Source: an uncultured Collinsella sp.
GTDB lineage: Bacteria; Actinomycetota; Coriobacteriia; Coriobacteriales; Coriobacteriaceae
DNA length: 29,328 nt
Direction of reading: 5' to 3'
NCBI GenBank assembly: GCA_900544115.1
Contig: UQTW01000029.1
Span: 1-29,328, forward strand
The translations under genes and the position numbers were made by a program. The number at the start of each line of letters is the position of its first letter. The first letter of the stretch is position 1. This document shows positions 23,214 through 29,328 of the stretch, one piece after another. Under the pieces are notes generated by a model. That model was given only the letters and a program-made list of their open reading frames with translations, was not told the DNA's origin and made no database searches.

Positions 23214-24119
23214 ATGGAACCTATTACCACGGGCATGCAGGGAGCAGCCGTCGAGGACGTCCAGTCCCGTCTTCTGCAGCTCGGCTATACAATCGATGAC
23301 GCCGAGGTTGTCGACAAGCGCTTTGGCACCACCACCGAGCAGGCCGTCAGCACCTTCAGGCTCGACAGCGGCCTTGCTGCCGGTCATGCCGTCGATATCC
23401 CCTGTTGGAGCGCCCTGGTCGACGCCTCGTATAAGCTGGGCGACCGCACCCTGTATCTGCGCATGCCCAATTTCCATGGCGCCGATGTGCAGGCCCTGCA
23501 GCGCGCTCTCAACGTTTTGGGCTTTGCCTGTGGCGAAGACGACGGCTACTTTGGTCCGCATACCGAGGCCGCCCTGCAGCAGTTCCAGGAAAATGTCGGC
23601 CTGTTTGCCGACGGCATGGCCTTCCAGGACACCTACGCCTACATCAACCGCCTGCACCATGTGTGGGAGGGCAAGCCCTCGGTCACCGAAGCCGAGTCCC
23701 GCATCGGTTTTGCTCGCGCCGCCAACGTGCTCGAGCGCTTCCAGATCGCCGTTATCGGTGAGGACCCCATCGCACGCAGCGTTGCTTCGCGCATGTGGAA
23801 CATCGCCACGGCAACGACCGACAACAGCGGCATGATGCTCTGCGACTCCGAGGTCCCAACCGACGTTGACCTGGTGCTCGAGATCGCAAGCGACGAGCTG
23901 CCCGCCGACGCCGCGCCACGCGCCACGATTGCCCTCGCCGAGTGCCACAACCTGGCCCAGCGCATCCGCACCGCCAATGTCGCCGCGCAGCAGAAGCCGG
24001 CTCGCATTCGCATTGAGCTCACGGGCATGACGCGCTACAACGGCACCTTCACGGCCAGCGACGCGCAGACGCTCGCCGTACGCCTACTCGATGGCGTTTG
24101 CGATGCCCTCGCAGATTAG
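23214..24119 (+). CDS. Double peptidoglycan-binding-domain protein, CwlM-like without an active amidase
   Basis: A 301-residue protein. Two PG_binding_1 repeats are visible at residues about 3-72 (GAAVEDVQSRLLQLGYTID, RFGTTTEQAVSTFR) and 80-146 (HGADVQALQRALNVLGFAC, YFGPHTEAALQQFQ). The C-terminal part (about 165-301) lacks the metal-binding His/Glu pattern of amidase_3 but ends ASDAQTLAVRLLDGVCDALA, like that fold's last helix. There is no signal peptide or membrane segment. The layout recalls actinobacterial CwlM, a cytoplasmic pseudo-amidase that regulates MurA and lipid II export; that function is inference. ATG 23214 follows AAGGGG. Confidence 0.75.
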   Translation: MEPITTGMQGAAVEDVQSRLLQLGYTIDDAEVVDKRFGTTTEQAVSTFRLDSGLAAGHAVDIPCWSALVDASYKLGDRTLYLRMPNFHGADVQALQRALNVLGFACGEDDGYFGPHTEAALQQFQENVGLFADGMAFQDTYAYINRLHHVWEGKPSVTEAESRIGFARAANVLERFQIAVIGEDPIARSVASRMWNIATATTDNSGMMLCDSEVPTDVDLVLEIASDELPADAAPRATIALAECHNLAQRIRTANVAAQQKPARIRIELTGMTRYNGTFTASDAQTLAVRLLDGVCDALAD

Positions 24120-24157
24120 GTAAACTAGACGAGTTGCTTTTGGGCAACACCACACAT

Positions 24158-24232
24158 TGGGACGTAGTTCAACGGTAGAACTCCGGTTTTTGGTGCCGGC
24201 TGTTGGGGGTTCGAATCCCTCCGTCCCAGCCA
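24158..24232 (+). tRNA. tRNA-Gln, anticodon UUG
   Basis: The 75-base gene includes an encoded CCA. The acceptor stem TGGGACG/CGTCCCA, D-arm GTTC/GAAC, anticodon stem CCGGT/GCCGG with loop TTTTGGT (anticodon TTG) and T-arm GGGGG-TTCGAAT-CCCTC all fold. Discriminator base is G, as usual for glutamine tRNAs. It lies 38 bp after the preceding coding gene, with a small GTTGC/GCAAC hairpin between them. Confidence 0.97.
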
Positions 24233-24241
24233 TTAAAACTG

Positions 24242-24278
24242 AGCGCCCTAAGCCCATAACGGCCCAGGGCGCTTTCTT
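24242..24278 (+). terminator. Terminator after tRNA-Gln
   Basis: The 8-bp stem AGCGCCCT/AGGGCGCT (24242-24249, 24266-24273) is followed by TTCTTG. It begins nine bases after the CCA end. Confidence 0.7.
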
Positions 24279-24286
24279 GTGGGCAA

Positions 24287-24419
24287 GCGGAGGAATTCGA
24301 GCCCGCAAGGGTGCGGAGCTGAGGAAACGCGAAGCGTTTTCCAGCGCAGCACGCAAGGAGCGAAGCGACGCAGCGGGGCGCGGTCGCCGACCAGGCGGAC
24401 GCGGAATCCCTCCGTCCCA
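24287..24419. repeat. tRNA-Gln-derived fragments downstream of the tRNA
   Basis: Bases 24404-24419 repeat exactly the last 16 bases of the tRNA body (GAATCCCTCCGTCCCA, 24213-24228), 191 bp downstream in the same direction. Bases 24287-24304 are an inverted copy of the T-arm region 24207-24224, matching at 15 of 18 positions. Between them is GC-rich sequence with repeated GCGAAGCG and CAGCG words. There is no coding gene. It may be a decayed attachment site or a repeated tRNA-flanking element. Confidence 0.65.
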
Positions 24420-24462
24420 CATCAGCCCAGTTCCGAAAAGCGAGCCGCCATCTACAAAGTGC

Positions 24463-24595
24463 CGTGTGGCCCCGGCCGGCCGGGCATTAAGTTTGTCGCG
24501 AGTTCCGCACGCAAAGAAGGCCACTTAATGTGGCCTTCGTCTTGCGCAGGACTGTAGAGCAGCAAACTTAATGCCCGGCCCGCCGGGGCCACACG
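24463..24595. repeat. Structured repeat element, copy 1
   Basis: Outer arms 24463-24495 and 24563-24595 pair at 32 of 33 positions. Inside lie GAGTTCCGCACG (24500-24511), a hairpin with stem GAAGGCCAC/GTGGCCTTC (24516-24524, 24530-24538) and loop TTAAT, and GCAGGACTGTAGAGCAG (24546-24562). AGTTCC and GGACT can pair as a middle stem. The two conserved flanks and the loop recur at the window's right end with different stem sequence. It ends three bases before the stop of the minus-strand gene at 24599. Confidence 0.85.
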
Positions 24596-24598
24596 TCC

Positions 24599-26791
24599 CT
24601 AATTGTTGAGCATGCGGTCGAAGCTTCCCGAGTCGCCATCCCGATAGTCAGCGGTCATCAGAATCTCCTGCGGAATGCGCCCGCCCTCGCGCAGCACATT
24701 GCGGAACTGCACGCGCGTGACCATGGGCAGATCCTTGATCGTCGCCGCCAAGTTCTGCGGCACGCCCTGGTTGGCAGCCGCGGGCTCGCACTCGCCGCCG
24801 GCCTTCACGCGACGCTTATGCTCGGCGAGCATGGCGCGGTACATGCCGGCATGCAGGCGAATCTCAACCACATTGGCATTGCGAGCCTGCTCGACGATGC
24901 GCGCGCCCTCGCGGTCGATATCGCCCACGTAGTAGACGTAGTTAAAGCGATAGCCGATCTCAGCCAGATAATCGTCCAGGGCATGCGAGACGCTCGCCTT
25001 GCATCCGCCGCCAAAAATCACGCCGCCCACCTTGATGCCAAAGAGCTTGGCGTGCTTGCGGCCACGCAGCAGCCTGACGATCTCGTCGTAGGTGTCCAGG
25101 TTCTCGACCATAATGAACGGCTTATCGGCGCCCAGCGTAAAGAAACCCGTAAAGTGCACGGGGCGGTTGGGGGCGACCTTGATCGCCTGCATGCTGATGC
25201 CCTTTTCGGTCATGCGCCTTATCAGGCGCTCACCGTGCTTGCCGTCAAAAGCCTTCTCGTCGTTAAAAATCTGGTAGGCACGCTGGCGGCGCGAGGCAAC
25301 CGGCGTATCGGCACCTCGGTTTTGCTCGATCCAAGCCTGGATGATTGCGATTTCCTCGGCAATCTTGCGGTTGGACATCTCGTTGTGCTGAGTGCGCTGC
25401 GGAGCCTTTTTGCCGTCCTTGCCCTCGACCTTTACGATCTGTGTCTGCTGCTCCTTGATCTTAGAGAGCGCCGTAGGCGTAGGGACAACTTTGAGCAGCT
25501 GCCTGCCTAAAACGCGGGCAAGGGCAAACGCCGATACCTCGCCGTGGACGGCCGGCTCGGGCTGCTGGGCAGCAGCATCTACTGCGGCAGACTCCGGCTT
25601 CTTCTGAGACCTGCGCTTAGAATCGCCTTGGGAATTGCGCTCGCGCTTCGGCATAGACGCCTGCTTCTGCGGACGATCGGACTTGCTCTCCTTCGCCGGC
25701 TGGCGCTTAGGCTGCCCCGAAGAAACCTCGGCCTTCGCATCCTCGTCCTGCGGCGTGGTCTTCTCGGCTGCAGTCTCGGCATGGGAACTGCGGCCCCCGC
25801 GATGGCGACGGCGGCGAGGCCTGCTCGACGCGCCCTGCTCCGTCTGCCCATCAGTAGGCTGCTCGCCCTTGGCCTCGGCAGCAACCTCAAGCTGCGGCTC
25901 AACAGGCTTCTGTTCGCGAGCCGCCGGCTCAACGGTTTTCTCGGTTTGTTCGGCCTTCTCGGCCTGAGCGGTCGAAGCCGGCTCGCCCTTCTCCTGACGC
26001 CTTACGGGATACGCGCGCCTCGCAAAACCACGCCCGGGACGGCATGAACCCGGAGCCTTCTTGGCAGACTCCTCAACATCGTCTGCAGCCTCGGAAGGCT
26101 CTTCAACCTCATGCGCGACATCCTGCTGCGCAGCCTTAAAGTGGGCACCACGGCGACGCTGGGGCTCCTGGGCCTCCACGGGCTTTTGCTCCTTCGCGGG
26201 CCTCTGCGACTCGGCAGCAACCTCGTTCTCAACAGCCTCGGCATCCGTCTCACCCTTTTGAGCAACGGCACGACGGAAGCGCTCCTGCTGGGCGCGGCGC
26301 TGCGCATCGCGCTTGCCACCCCCGCCAAAACCGCCGCGTCCCGCCTTGGCCGTAAAGGCACGCACGACGTTCTCATCGAGCAACTCATCGGTATCGACAT
26401 GCTCACGCGGAGCAGCTTCTTCCACAGCAGGCACGTCAGCGGAATCCTCGACGACAAAATCTTCGACGGACTCGGCAGGCTGCTCCTGGGCATCGCGGAT
26501 CTCGACATTGATGGTATAGAACGCCGGGCGCCCGTTAATGCCGCTGCCCTCGATCTTGGTCACGATATTTGCCGCGATAAGCTCATCGCGCATCGCCTTG
26601 GTGTCGCATTCCTTATCGACGGAGCGGAAAATCTGCGCCAGCGCGCTCGACTTAATCTTGAGCGCCTTGCGGCAGAGCAGGTCGTAGGCAACCAGCTTGG
26701 CGCGCTCGGCAGAAAGCGATGTCTGGCTGCTCAGACGCTCAGCCAGAGCATCGACATTGTTTTGATTATCGGAATATACCGTCTTGGCCAC
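24599..26791 (-). CDS. JetD-like TOPRIM protein with long disordered region
   Basis: A 730-residue protein of unknown function. Residues about 1-100 look like a winged helix (VDALAERLSSQTSLSAERAK, then KAMRDELIAANIVTKIEGSG). Residues about 105-470 are low-complexity Glu/Lys/Arg/Pro/Ala sequence, surely disordered. The C-terminal about 260 residues are folded and include a TOPRIM-like core: FIMVENLDTYDEIV (Glu563), GVIFGGGCKASVSHAL, and YYVGDIDREGARIVEQ (Asp624, Asp626). This Glu...DxD pattern with GDID-x-x-G resembles the DUF2220/JetD nuclease subunit of Wadjet. No JetA, JetB or JetC gene is nearby. I chose GTG 26789-26791, preceded by AAAGGGG, over ATG 26815, which has no ribosome site. Topoisomerase or recombination roles are alternatives. 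Confidence 0.7.
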   Translation of the reverse strand: MAKTVYSDNQNNVDALAERLSSQTSLSAERAKLVAYDLLCRKALKIKSSALAQIFRSVDKECDTKAMRDELIAANIVTKIEGSGINGRPAFYTINVEIRDAQEQPAESVEDFVVEDSADVPAVEEAAPREHVDTDELLDENVVRAFTAKAGRGGFGGGGKRDAQRRAQQERFRRAVAQKGETDAEAVENEVAAESQRPAKEQKPVEAQEPQRRRGAHFKAAQQDVAHEVEEPSEAADDVEESAKKAPGSCRPGRGFARRAYPVRRQEKGEPASTAQAEKAEQTEKTVEPAAREQKPVEPQLEVAAEAKGEQPTDGQTEQGASSRPRRRRHRGGRSSHAETAAEKTTPQDEDAKAEVSSGQPKRQPAKESKSDRPQKQASMPKRERNSQGDSKRRSQKKPESAAVDAAAQQPEPAVHGEVSAFALARVLGRQLLKVVPTPTALSKIKEQQTQIVKVEGKDGKKAPQRTQHNEMSNRKIAEEIAIIQAWIEQNRGADTPVASRRQRAYQIFNDEKAFDGKHGERLIRRMTEKGISMQAIKVAPNRPVHFTGFFTLGADKPFIMVENLDTYDEIVRLLRGRKHAKLFGIKVGGVIFGGGCKASVSHALDDYLAEIGYRFNYVYYVGDIDREGARIVEQARNANVVEIRLHAGMYRAMLAEHKRRVKAGGECEPAAANQGVPQNLAATIKDLPMVTRVQFRNVLREGGRIPQEILMTADYRDGDSGSFDRMLNN

Positions 26792-26899
26792 GGGGCCCCT
26801 TTCATATGCACACATATACGTTCATATGGTACAACGCACGAGCCTATCCACGCAAAACATCTGCGAGAACGCCCTTGCACCACCTGTTCTCACAAGAAA

Positions 26900-26935
26900 A
26901 AAGACCGGGTCCGCTTGATTGCGGACCCGGTCTTT
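26900..26935 (-). terminator. Intrinsic terminator after cstA
   Basis: A perfect 15-bp stem AAAGACCGGGTCCGC (26900-26914, with 26921-26935) has a six-base loop. On the minus strand it runs into TTTTTTC. It lies 40 bp after the cstA stop and upstream of the JetD-like gene. Confidence 0.9.
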
Positions 26936-26974
26936 CCGAGTCAAATAGATGGGAGATTCAACCCGTCCGACCGA

Positions 26975-28864
26975 CTAGGCCTTGGCGGCCTCGGCGTCGG
27001 CAGGAGCTTCAGCGGCAGCGGCGCGACCGTACTCGGCCTTGCCCATCTCGGACCACTCGGGCTCCTCGTCGGGCATGGAGCCGGCCTCCTTGCCGAAGAA
27101 CTCCTTGAGGCAGTTGACGGCGACGATGAGGCCCAGGACCATCAGCAGGACGGCGAAAACGAGCTGCAAGCCCTTGGTGGCGGCGACGGAGACGGCGGCC
27201 GTGGTGGCGGTAGCCGGGATGGTGCCGAAGAAGCCGTAAGCCTGGACAGCGGTCATGCAGCCCATGGCGCTCTGGACCAGCGAGGTGAAGGTGCAGCAGA
27301 GCAGGAAGGCGACGGGCACGTAGAGCATCCAGCCCTTGCGGCCGGTGCACTTGCAGAACACGGCGAGGGTGATCATGGTCATGCCGCCGAGCAGCTGGTT
27401 GGAAGCACCAAAGAGCGGCCAGATGTTGGCATAGCCGCCAAAGGCGAGGGCGAGACCGGGAAGCAGGGTGACGACCGTGGCGAACCAGGGGTTGCCGAGA
27501 ACCTTCATGTAGCCGGCCTTGGACTCGATGGCCAGGGCGTCGTTGGTCTGGGCAAAGAACTCGGAGAACGAGGTGCGGGCGATGCGGGCGACGGCGTCGA
27601 GCGAGGTCAGGGCCAGAGCGGAAACGTTCATGGTCATGAAGACGGTAGCGAACGTACCGTCAACACCGAAGGCCTGCATACCGCGGGAGATACCAGCAGC
27701 GAAGATCTGAAACGGGGTGGAAGCGACGCCAGCGTTGAGGGCGCCGGTACCGGCGGTGTTCATGTCGGAGAACATGATACCGGCGACGATGATGGCAAGG
27801 ATGCCGACGAAGGACTCGACGATCATGGCGCCATAACCGACCTTGACGGCGTCCTGCTCCTTCTCGACCTGCTTGGAGGAGGTACCAGAAGAAACGAGGC
27901 TGTGGAAGCCGGAGAGGGCACCGCAGGCAACGGAAACAAACAGGACCGGGAACATCATGCCAGAAGCGCTGGAGAAGCCGGTGAAGACCGGAGCGGTGAT
28001 GGTGGCCTGGCCGTTGACGCCCAGGACGACGATGCCGAGGACAGCGCAAACGATCATGACGATCATCATGATGGAAGTGAGGTAGTCACGCGGGGTCTTG
28101 AGCATCTGGATGGGCATAGCGCCAGCGAAGACCAGGTAGACCATGACGACGGCGAACCACTGGAACTTATCCAGGTAGACCGGGAACTGCATACCGACGG
28201 CAAACATGAGAACCATGAGGACCACGCCGGTGACGAACTCGGTAGCACCGGTGAGGTTGAACTTCTTCTGGGCCCAACCAAAGGCGATAGCGACGAAGGT
28301 GAACAGGATGGAGATGGTACCAGCGCAGCCGGCGGCATAGGACTTGGTGAAGTCGATGGCACCGGTAGCAGCACCAGAAGCGTCAACGGCCGGGGTGAAC
28401 ATGAACGTCTTGCAGACCATGTCGGTGAAGGCGGCGATGACGATGATGCAGAACAGCCAGCAGAACAGCAGGAACAGGCGACGGCCGGTCTTGCCGATGT
28501 ACTTCTCGATGAGCTGAGCGAGCGACTTGCCGTTGTTCTTCATCGAAGCGTACAGAGCACCAAAGTCGTGGACGGCGCCAAAGAAGATGCCGCCGACGAG
28601 GACCCAGAGCACGACGGGCAGCCAGCCAAAGGCCATGGCGACGATCGTACCCGTAACAGGGCCAGCACCGCAGATCGAGCTGAACTGGTGCGAGAACGCG
28701 GTGAAGGCAGAGACGGGCGAGAAGCTCTTGCCGTCCTTCATGCGCTTGGCCGGCGTGAGAGCCTCTTTGTCAACGCCCCACTTGTTGGCCAGCCATCGGC
28801 CATAGCCCAGATAGCCGCAGGCGAGCACCGCCGCGGCCACAACCATGAGCAAAACTCCGTTCAT
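26975..28864 (-). CDS. cstA: Carbon starvation protein A (CstA family transporter)
   Basis: CstA-family proteins are inner-membrane transporters of pyruvate and possibly peptides or amino acids. The 629-residue product has many transmembrane helices and the CstA hallmarks GYGRWLANKWGVD, FSHQFSSICGAGPVTGTIVA, GGIFFGAVHDFGALYAS, the central AMPIQMLKTPRDYL, CGALSGFHSLVSSGTSSKQ and ASNQLLGGMTMITLAVF. It ends in a charged Ala/Glu-rich tail. ATG 28862-28864 follows GAGGAGG. The 5' leader of about 230 bases carries an intrinsic terminator and a small Ile/Val-rich reading frame, which suggests attenuation. It appears monocistronic, with its own terminator. Confidence 0.95.
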   Translation of the reverse strand: MNGVLLMVVAAAVLACGYLGYGRWLANKWGVDKEALTPAKRMKDGKSFSPVSAFTAFSHQFSSICGAGPVTGTIVAMAFGWLPVVLWVLVGGIFFGAVHDFGALYASMKNNGKSLAQLIEKYIGKTGRRLFLLFCWLFCIIVIAAFTDMVCKTFMFTPAVDASGAATGAIDFTKSYAAGCAGTISILFTFVAIAFGWAQKKFNLTGATEFVTGVVLMVLMFAVGMQFPVYLDKFQWFAVVMVYLVFAGAMPIQMLKTPRDYLTSIMMIVMIVCAVLGIVVLGVNGQATITAPVFTGFSSASGMMFPVLFVSVACGALSGFHSLVSSGTSSKQVEKEQDAVKVGYGAMIVESFVGILAIIVAGIMFSDMNTAGTGALNAGVASTPFQIFAAGISRGMQAFGVDGTFATVFMTMNVSALALTSLDAVARIARTSFSEFFAQTNDALAIESKAGYMKVLGNPWFATVVTLLPGLALAFGGYANIWPLFGASNQLLGGMTMITLAVFCKCTGRKGWMLYVPVAFLLCCTFTSLVQSAMGCMTAVQAYGFFGTIPATATTAAVSVAATKGLQLVFAVLLMVLGLIVAVNCLKEFFGKEAGSMPDEEPEWSEMGKAEYGRAAAAEAPADAEAAKA

Positions 28865-28904
28865 TACATTTCCTCCTCTAAAAAGAACTTCTCAGACATA
28901 AAAA

Positions 28905-28938
28905 ATGAGGGCCGTCGGTTGCGCTCGACGGCCCTCAT
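28905..28938 (-). terminator. Leader terminator (attenuator) upstream of cstA
   Basis: A perfect 13-bp stem ATGAGGGCCGTCG (28905-28917, with 28926-28938) and eight-base loop are followed on the minus strand by six T. It lies 41 bp before the cstA ATG and after the cstA promoter, so it can stop transcription before the gene. Upstream alternative hairpins are 28986-28993 with 29020-29027, 28962-28971 with 28979-28988, and 28950-28955 with 28962-28967. Confidence 0.8.
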
Positions 28939-28989
28939 CTTCATCAGCCGCCCGTTATCGTACGGGCTAGCTGTATGTGCTAACCCGCA

Positions 28990-29034
28990 TCAGATAATTA
29001 CTACGCTGATAATGTTTAGCTGATGCGTGAACAT
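28990..29034 (-). CDS. Candidate Ile/Val-rich leader peptide of cstA
   Basis: A 14-codon frame encodes MFTHQLNIISVVII and stop. AGAGGA lies 10 bases before the ATG; an in-frame ATG eight codons earlier (29058) has no ribosome site. Six of the last seven residues are Ile or Val, as in ilv-type leader peptides. Its codons overlap the first arm (29020-29027) and its stop overlaps the second arm (28986-28993) of the first leader hairpin, the arrangement expected for ribosome-controlled attenuation. Translation is not shown. Confidence 0.5.
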   Translation of the reverse strand: MFTHQLNIISVVII

Positions 29035-29104
29035 GTCTAAAAAATCCTCTTCAATCATGATGCGAACGATCCGTGCGGTTCACATCCCCCAGTGGTTGAA
29101 AAGG

Positions 29105-29133
29105 AGTATGTAACTTTAGTTACCTAAAGTCAA
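29105..29133 (-). promoter_or_regulatory. cstA promoter with palindromic operator in its spacer
   Basis: On the minus strand TTGACT (29128-29133) and CATACT (29105-29110) are 17 bp apart. The palindrome ACTTTAG-GTAA-CTAAAGT (29113-29130) fills the spacer and overlaps the -35; a second, GTAACT-TT-AGTTAC on the plus strand (29110-29123), overlaps it. A repressor here would block the promoter. The half-site faintly recalls DtxR-family sites, but no assignment is made. Confidence 0.6.
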
Positions 29134-29266
29134 CGCAAATTTGTAATGAATTTTCAACTTTTTTTGAAATTCTCGGTATAAAACGCCACTGACCTCGGAC
29201 TTTACCCAACAAAAGTTTTTGCATGAGAGATGCCCCTCGGGAGCGAGCGGGCGTATACAAGGTTTC

Positions 29267-29328
29267 CTGCTCTACAGTCCTGCTCGCACGGAGAGCACAT
29301 TAAGTGCTCTCCGGCTCGTGCGGAACTC
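29267..29328. repeat. Structured repeat element, copy 2 (cut by window end)
   Basis: In reverse orientation to copy 1, it carries the same 17-mer (GCAGGACTGTAGAGCAG read on minus, 29267-29283) and the same 12-mer (GAGTTCCGCACG on minus, 29317-29328). Between them is a hairpin with the same loop but a different stem, GGAGAGCAC/GTGCTCTCC (29290-29298, 29304-29312). The window ends exactly at the edge of the conserved part, so the outer arm is not seen. Confidence 0.85.

Noticed and set aside
24084..24524. Minus-strand open frame covering the tRNA
   Set aside because: It is antisense to tRNA-Gln and gives the familiar spurious peptide (GTEGFEPPTAGTKNR type) seen opposite tRNA genes in many genomes.
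24463..24595. Simple intrinsic terminator for the JetD-like gene
   Set aside because: It is adjacent to the stop codon, but it has a 33-bp outer arm with an inner hairpin, no T run, and a related copy elsewhere, so a repeat element is the better description even if it also stops transcription.
26111..29023. 970-codon plus-strand open frame
   Set aside because: It is antisense to the JetD-like gene and cstA, has Asp/Gly/His-rich unnatural composition, and arises from the GC-rich third positions of the true genes.
28905..29034. Known riboswitch class upstream of cstA
   Set aside because: I could not match the leader to any riboswitch consensus I know; the small frame and alternative hairpins fit peptide-controlled attenuation better.

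Overview
The window looks like a chromosomal segment of a Coriobacteriia gut actinobacterium, most likely Collinsella or a close relative. Reasons: high-GC coding DNA with strong G/C third-position bias, which creates long spurious reading frames on opposite strands; AGGAG-type ribosome binding sites; Tat-type secretion signals; and a carbohydrate-centred gene set mixing ABC and PTS sugar uptake. The genus is inferred, since no rRNA gene is present.

Layout. 1-2970 (minus): two SIS-domain sugar-phosphate isomerase/deglycase genes (one cut by the window edge) behind two overlapping GntR/UTRA regulators; this pattern suits an Amadori-sugar (fructoselysine/glucoselysine) or amino-sugar PTS pathway. 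3009-4775 (minus): a small unknown protein, a long imperfect palindrome and a LacI-family regulator. 4959-6610: murB, followed by an inserted-looking segment with an unknown gene and an in-frame copy of the murB 3' end. 6755-9288: a Tat-exported coiled-coil/CHAP-like cell-wall hydrolase (minus) and galE (plus).

9401-21933 is an alpha-glucan module: malQ and glgP (plus), a maltodextrin-type ABC importer (binding lipoprotein, two permeases, MsmK-type ATPase; minus), a TreR-like GntR regulator (minus) and a PTS EIIC-EIIB permease fused to a HAD phosphatase (plus). The same operator-like palindrome (TTGTTTAAACAA type, fitting the GTnTAnAC rule of HutC-class GntR proteins) lies before each transcription unit, so one repressor probably coordinates glucan import, PTS import, MalQ disproportionation and GlgP phosphorolysis.

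22049-26791: a polyprenyl diphosphate synthase, a cytoplasmic-looking double peptidoglycan-binding-domain protein, tRNA-Gln(UUG) followed by tRNA-derived fragments, and a 730-residue protein with a JetD-like TOPRIM domain at the end of a long disordered region. 26975-29133: cstA, with a leader containing a short Ile/Val-rich peptide, alternative hairpins and an intrinsic terminator, behind a promoter whose spacer is a palindrome.

The strongest unexplained signals are: (a) six 15-bp motifs in strictly alternating orientation at 38-42 bp spacing (13510-13727); (b) two copies of a structured repeat (24463-24595 and 29267-29328) whose stems differ in sequence but keep pairing; (c) the cstA attenuator-like leader; (d) the PTS-phosphatase fusion and its shared operator; (e) the stand-alone JetD-like TOPRIM protein.
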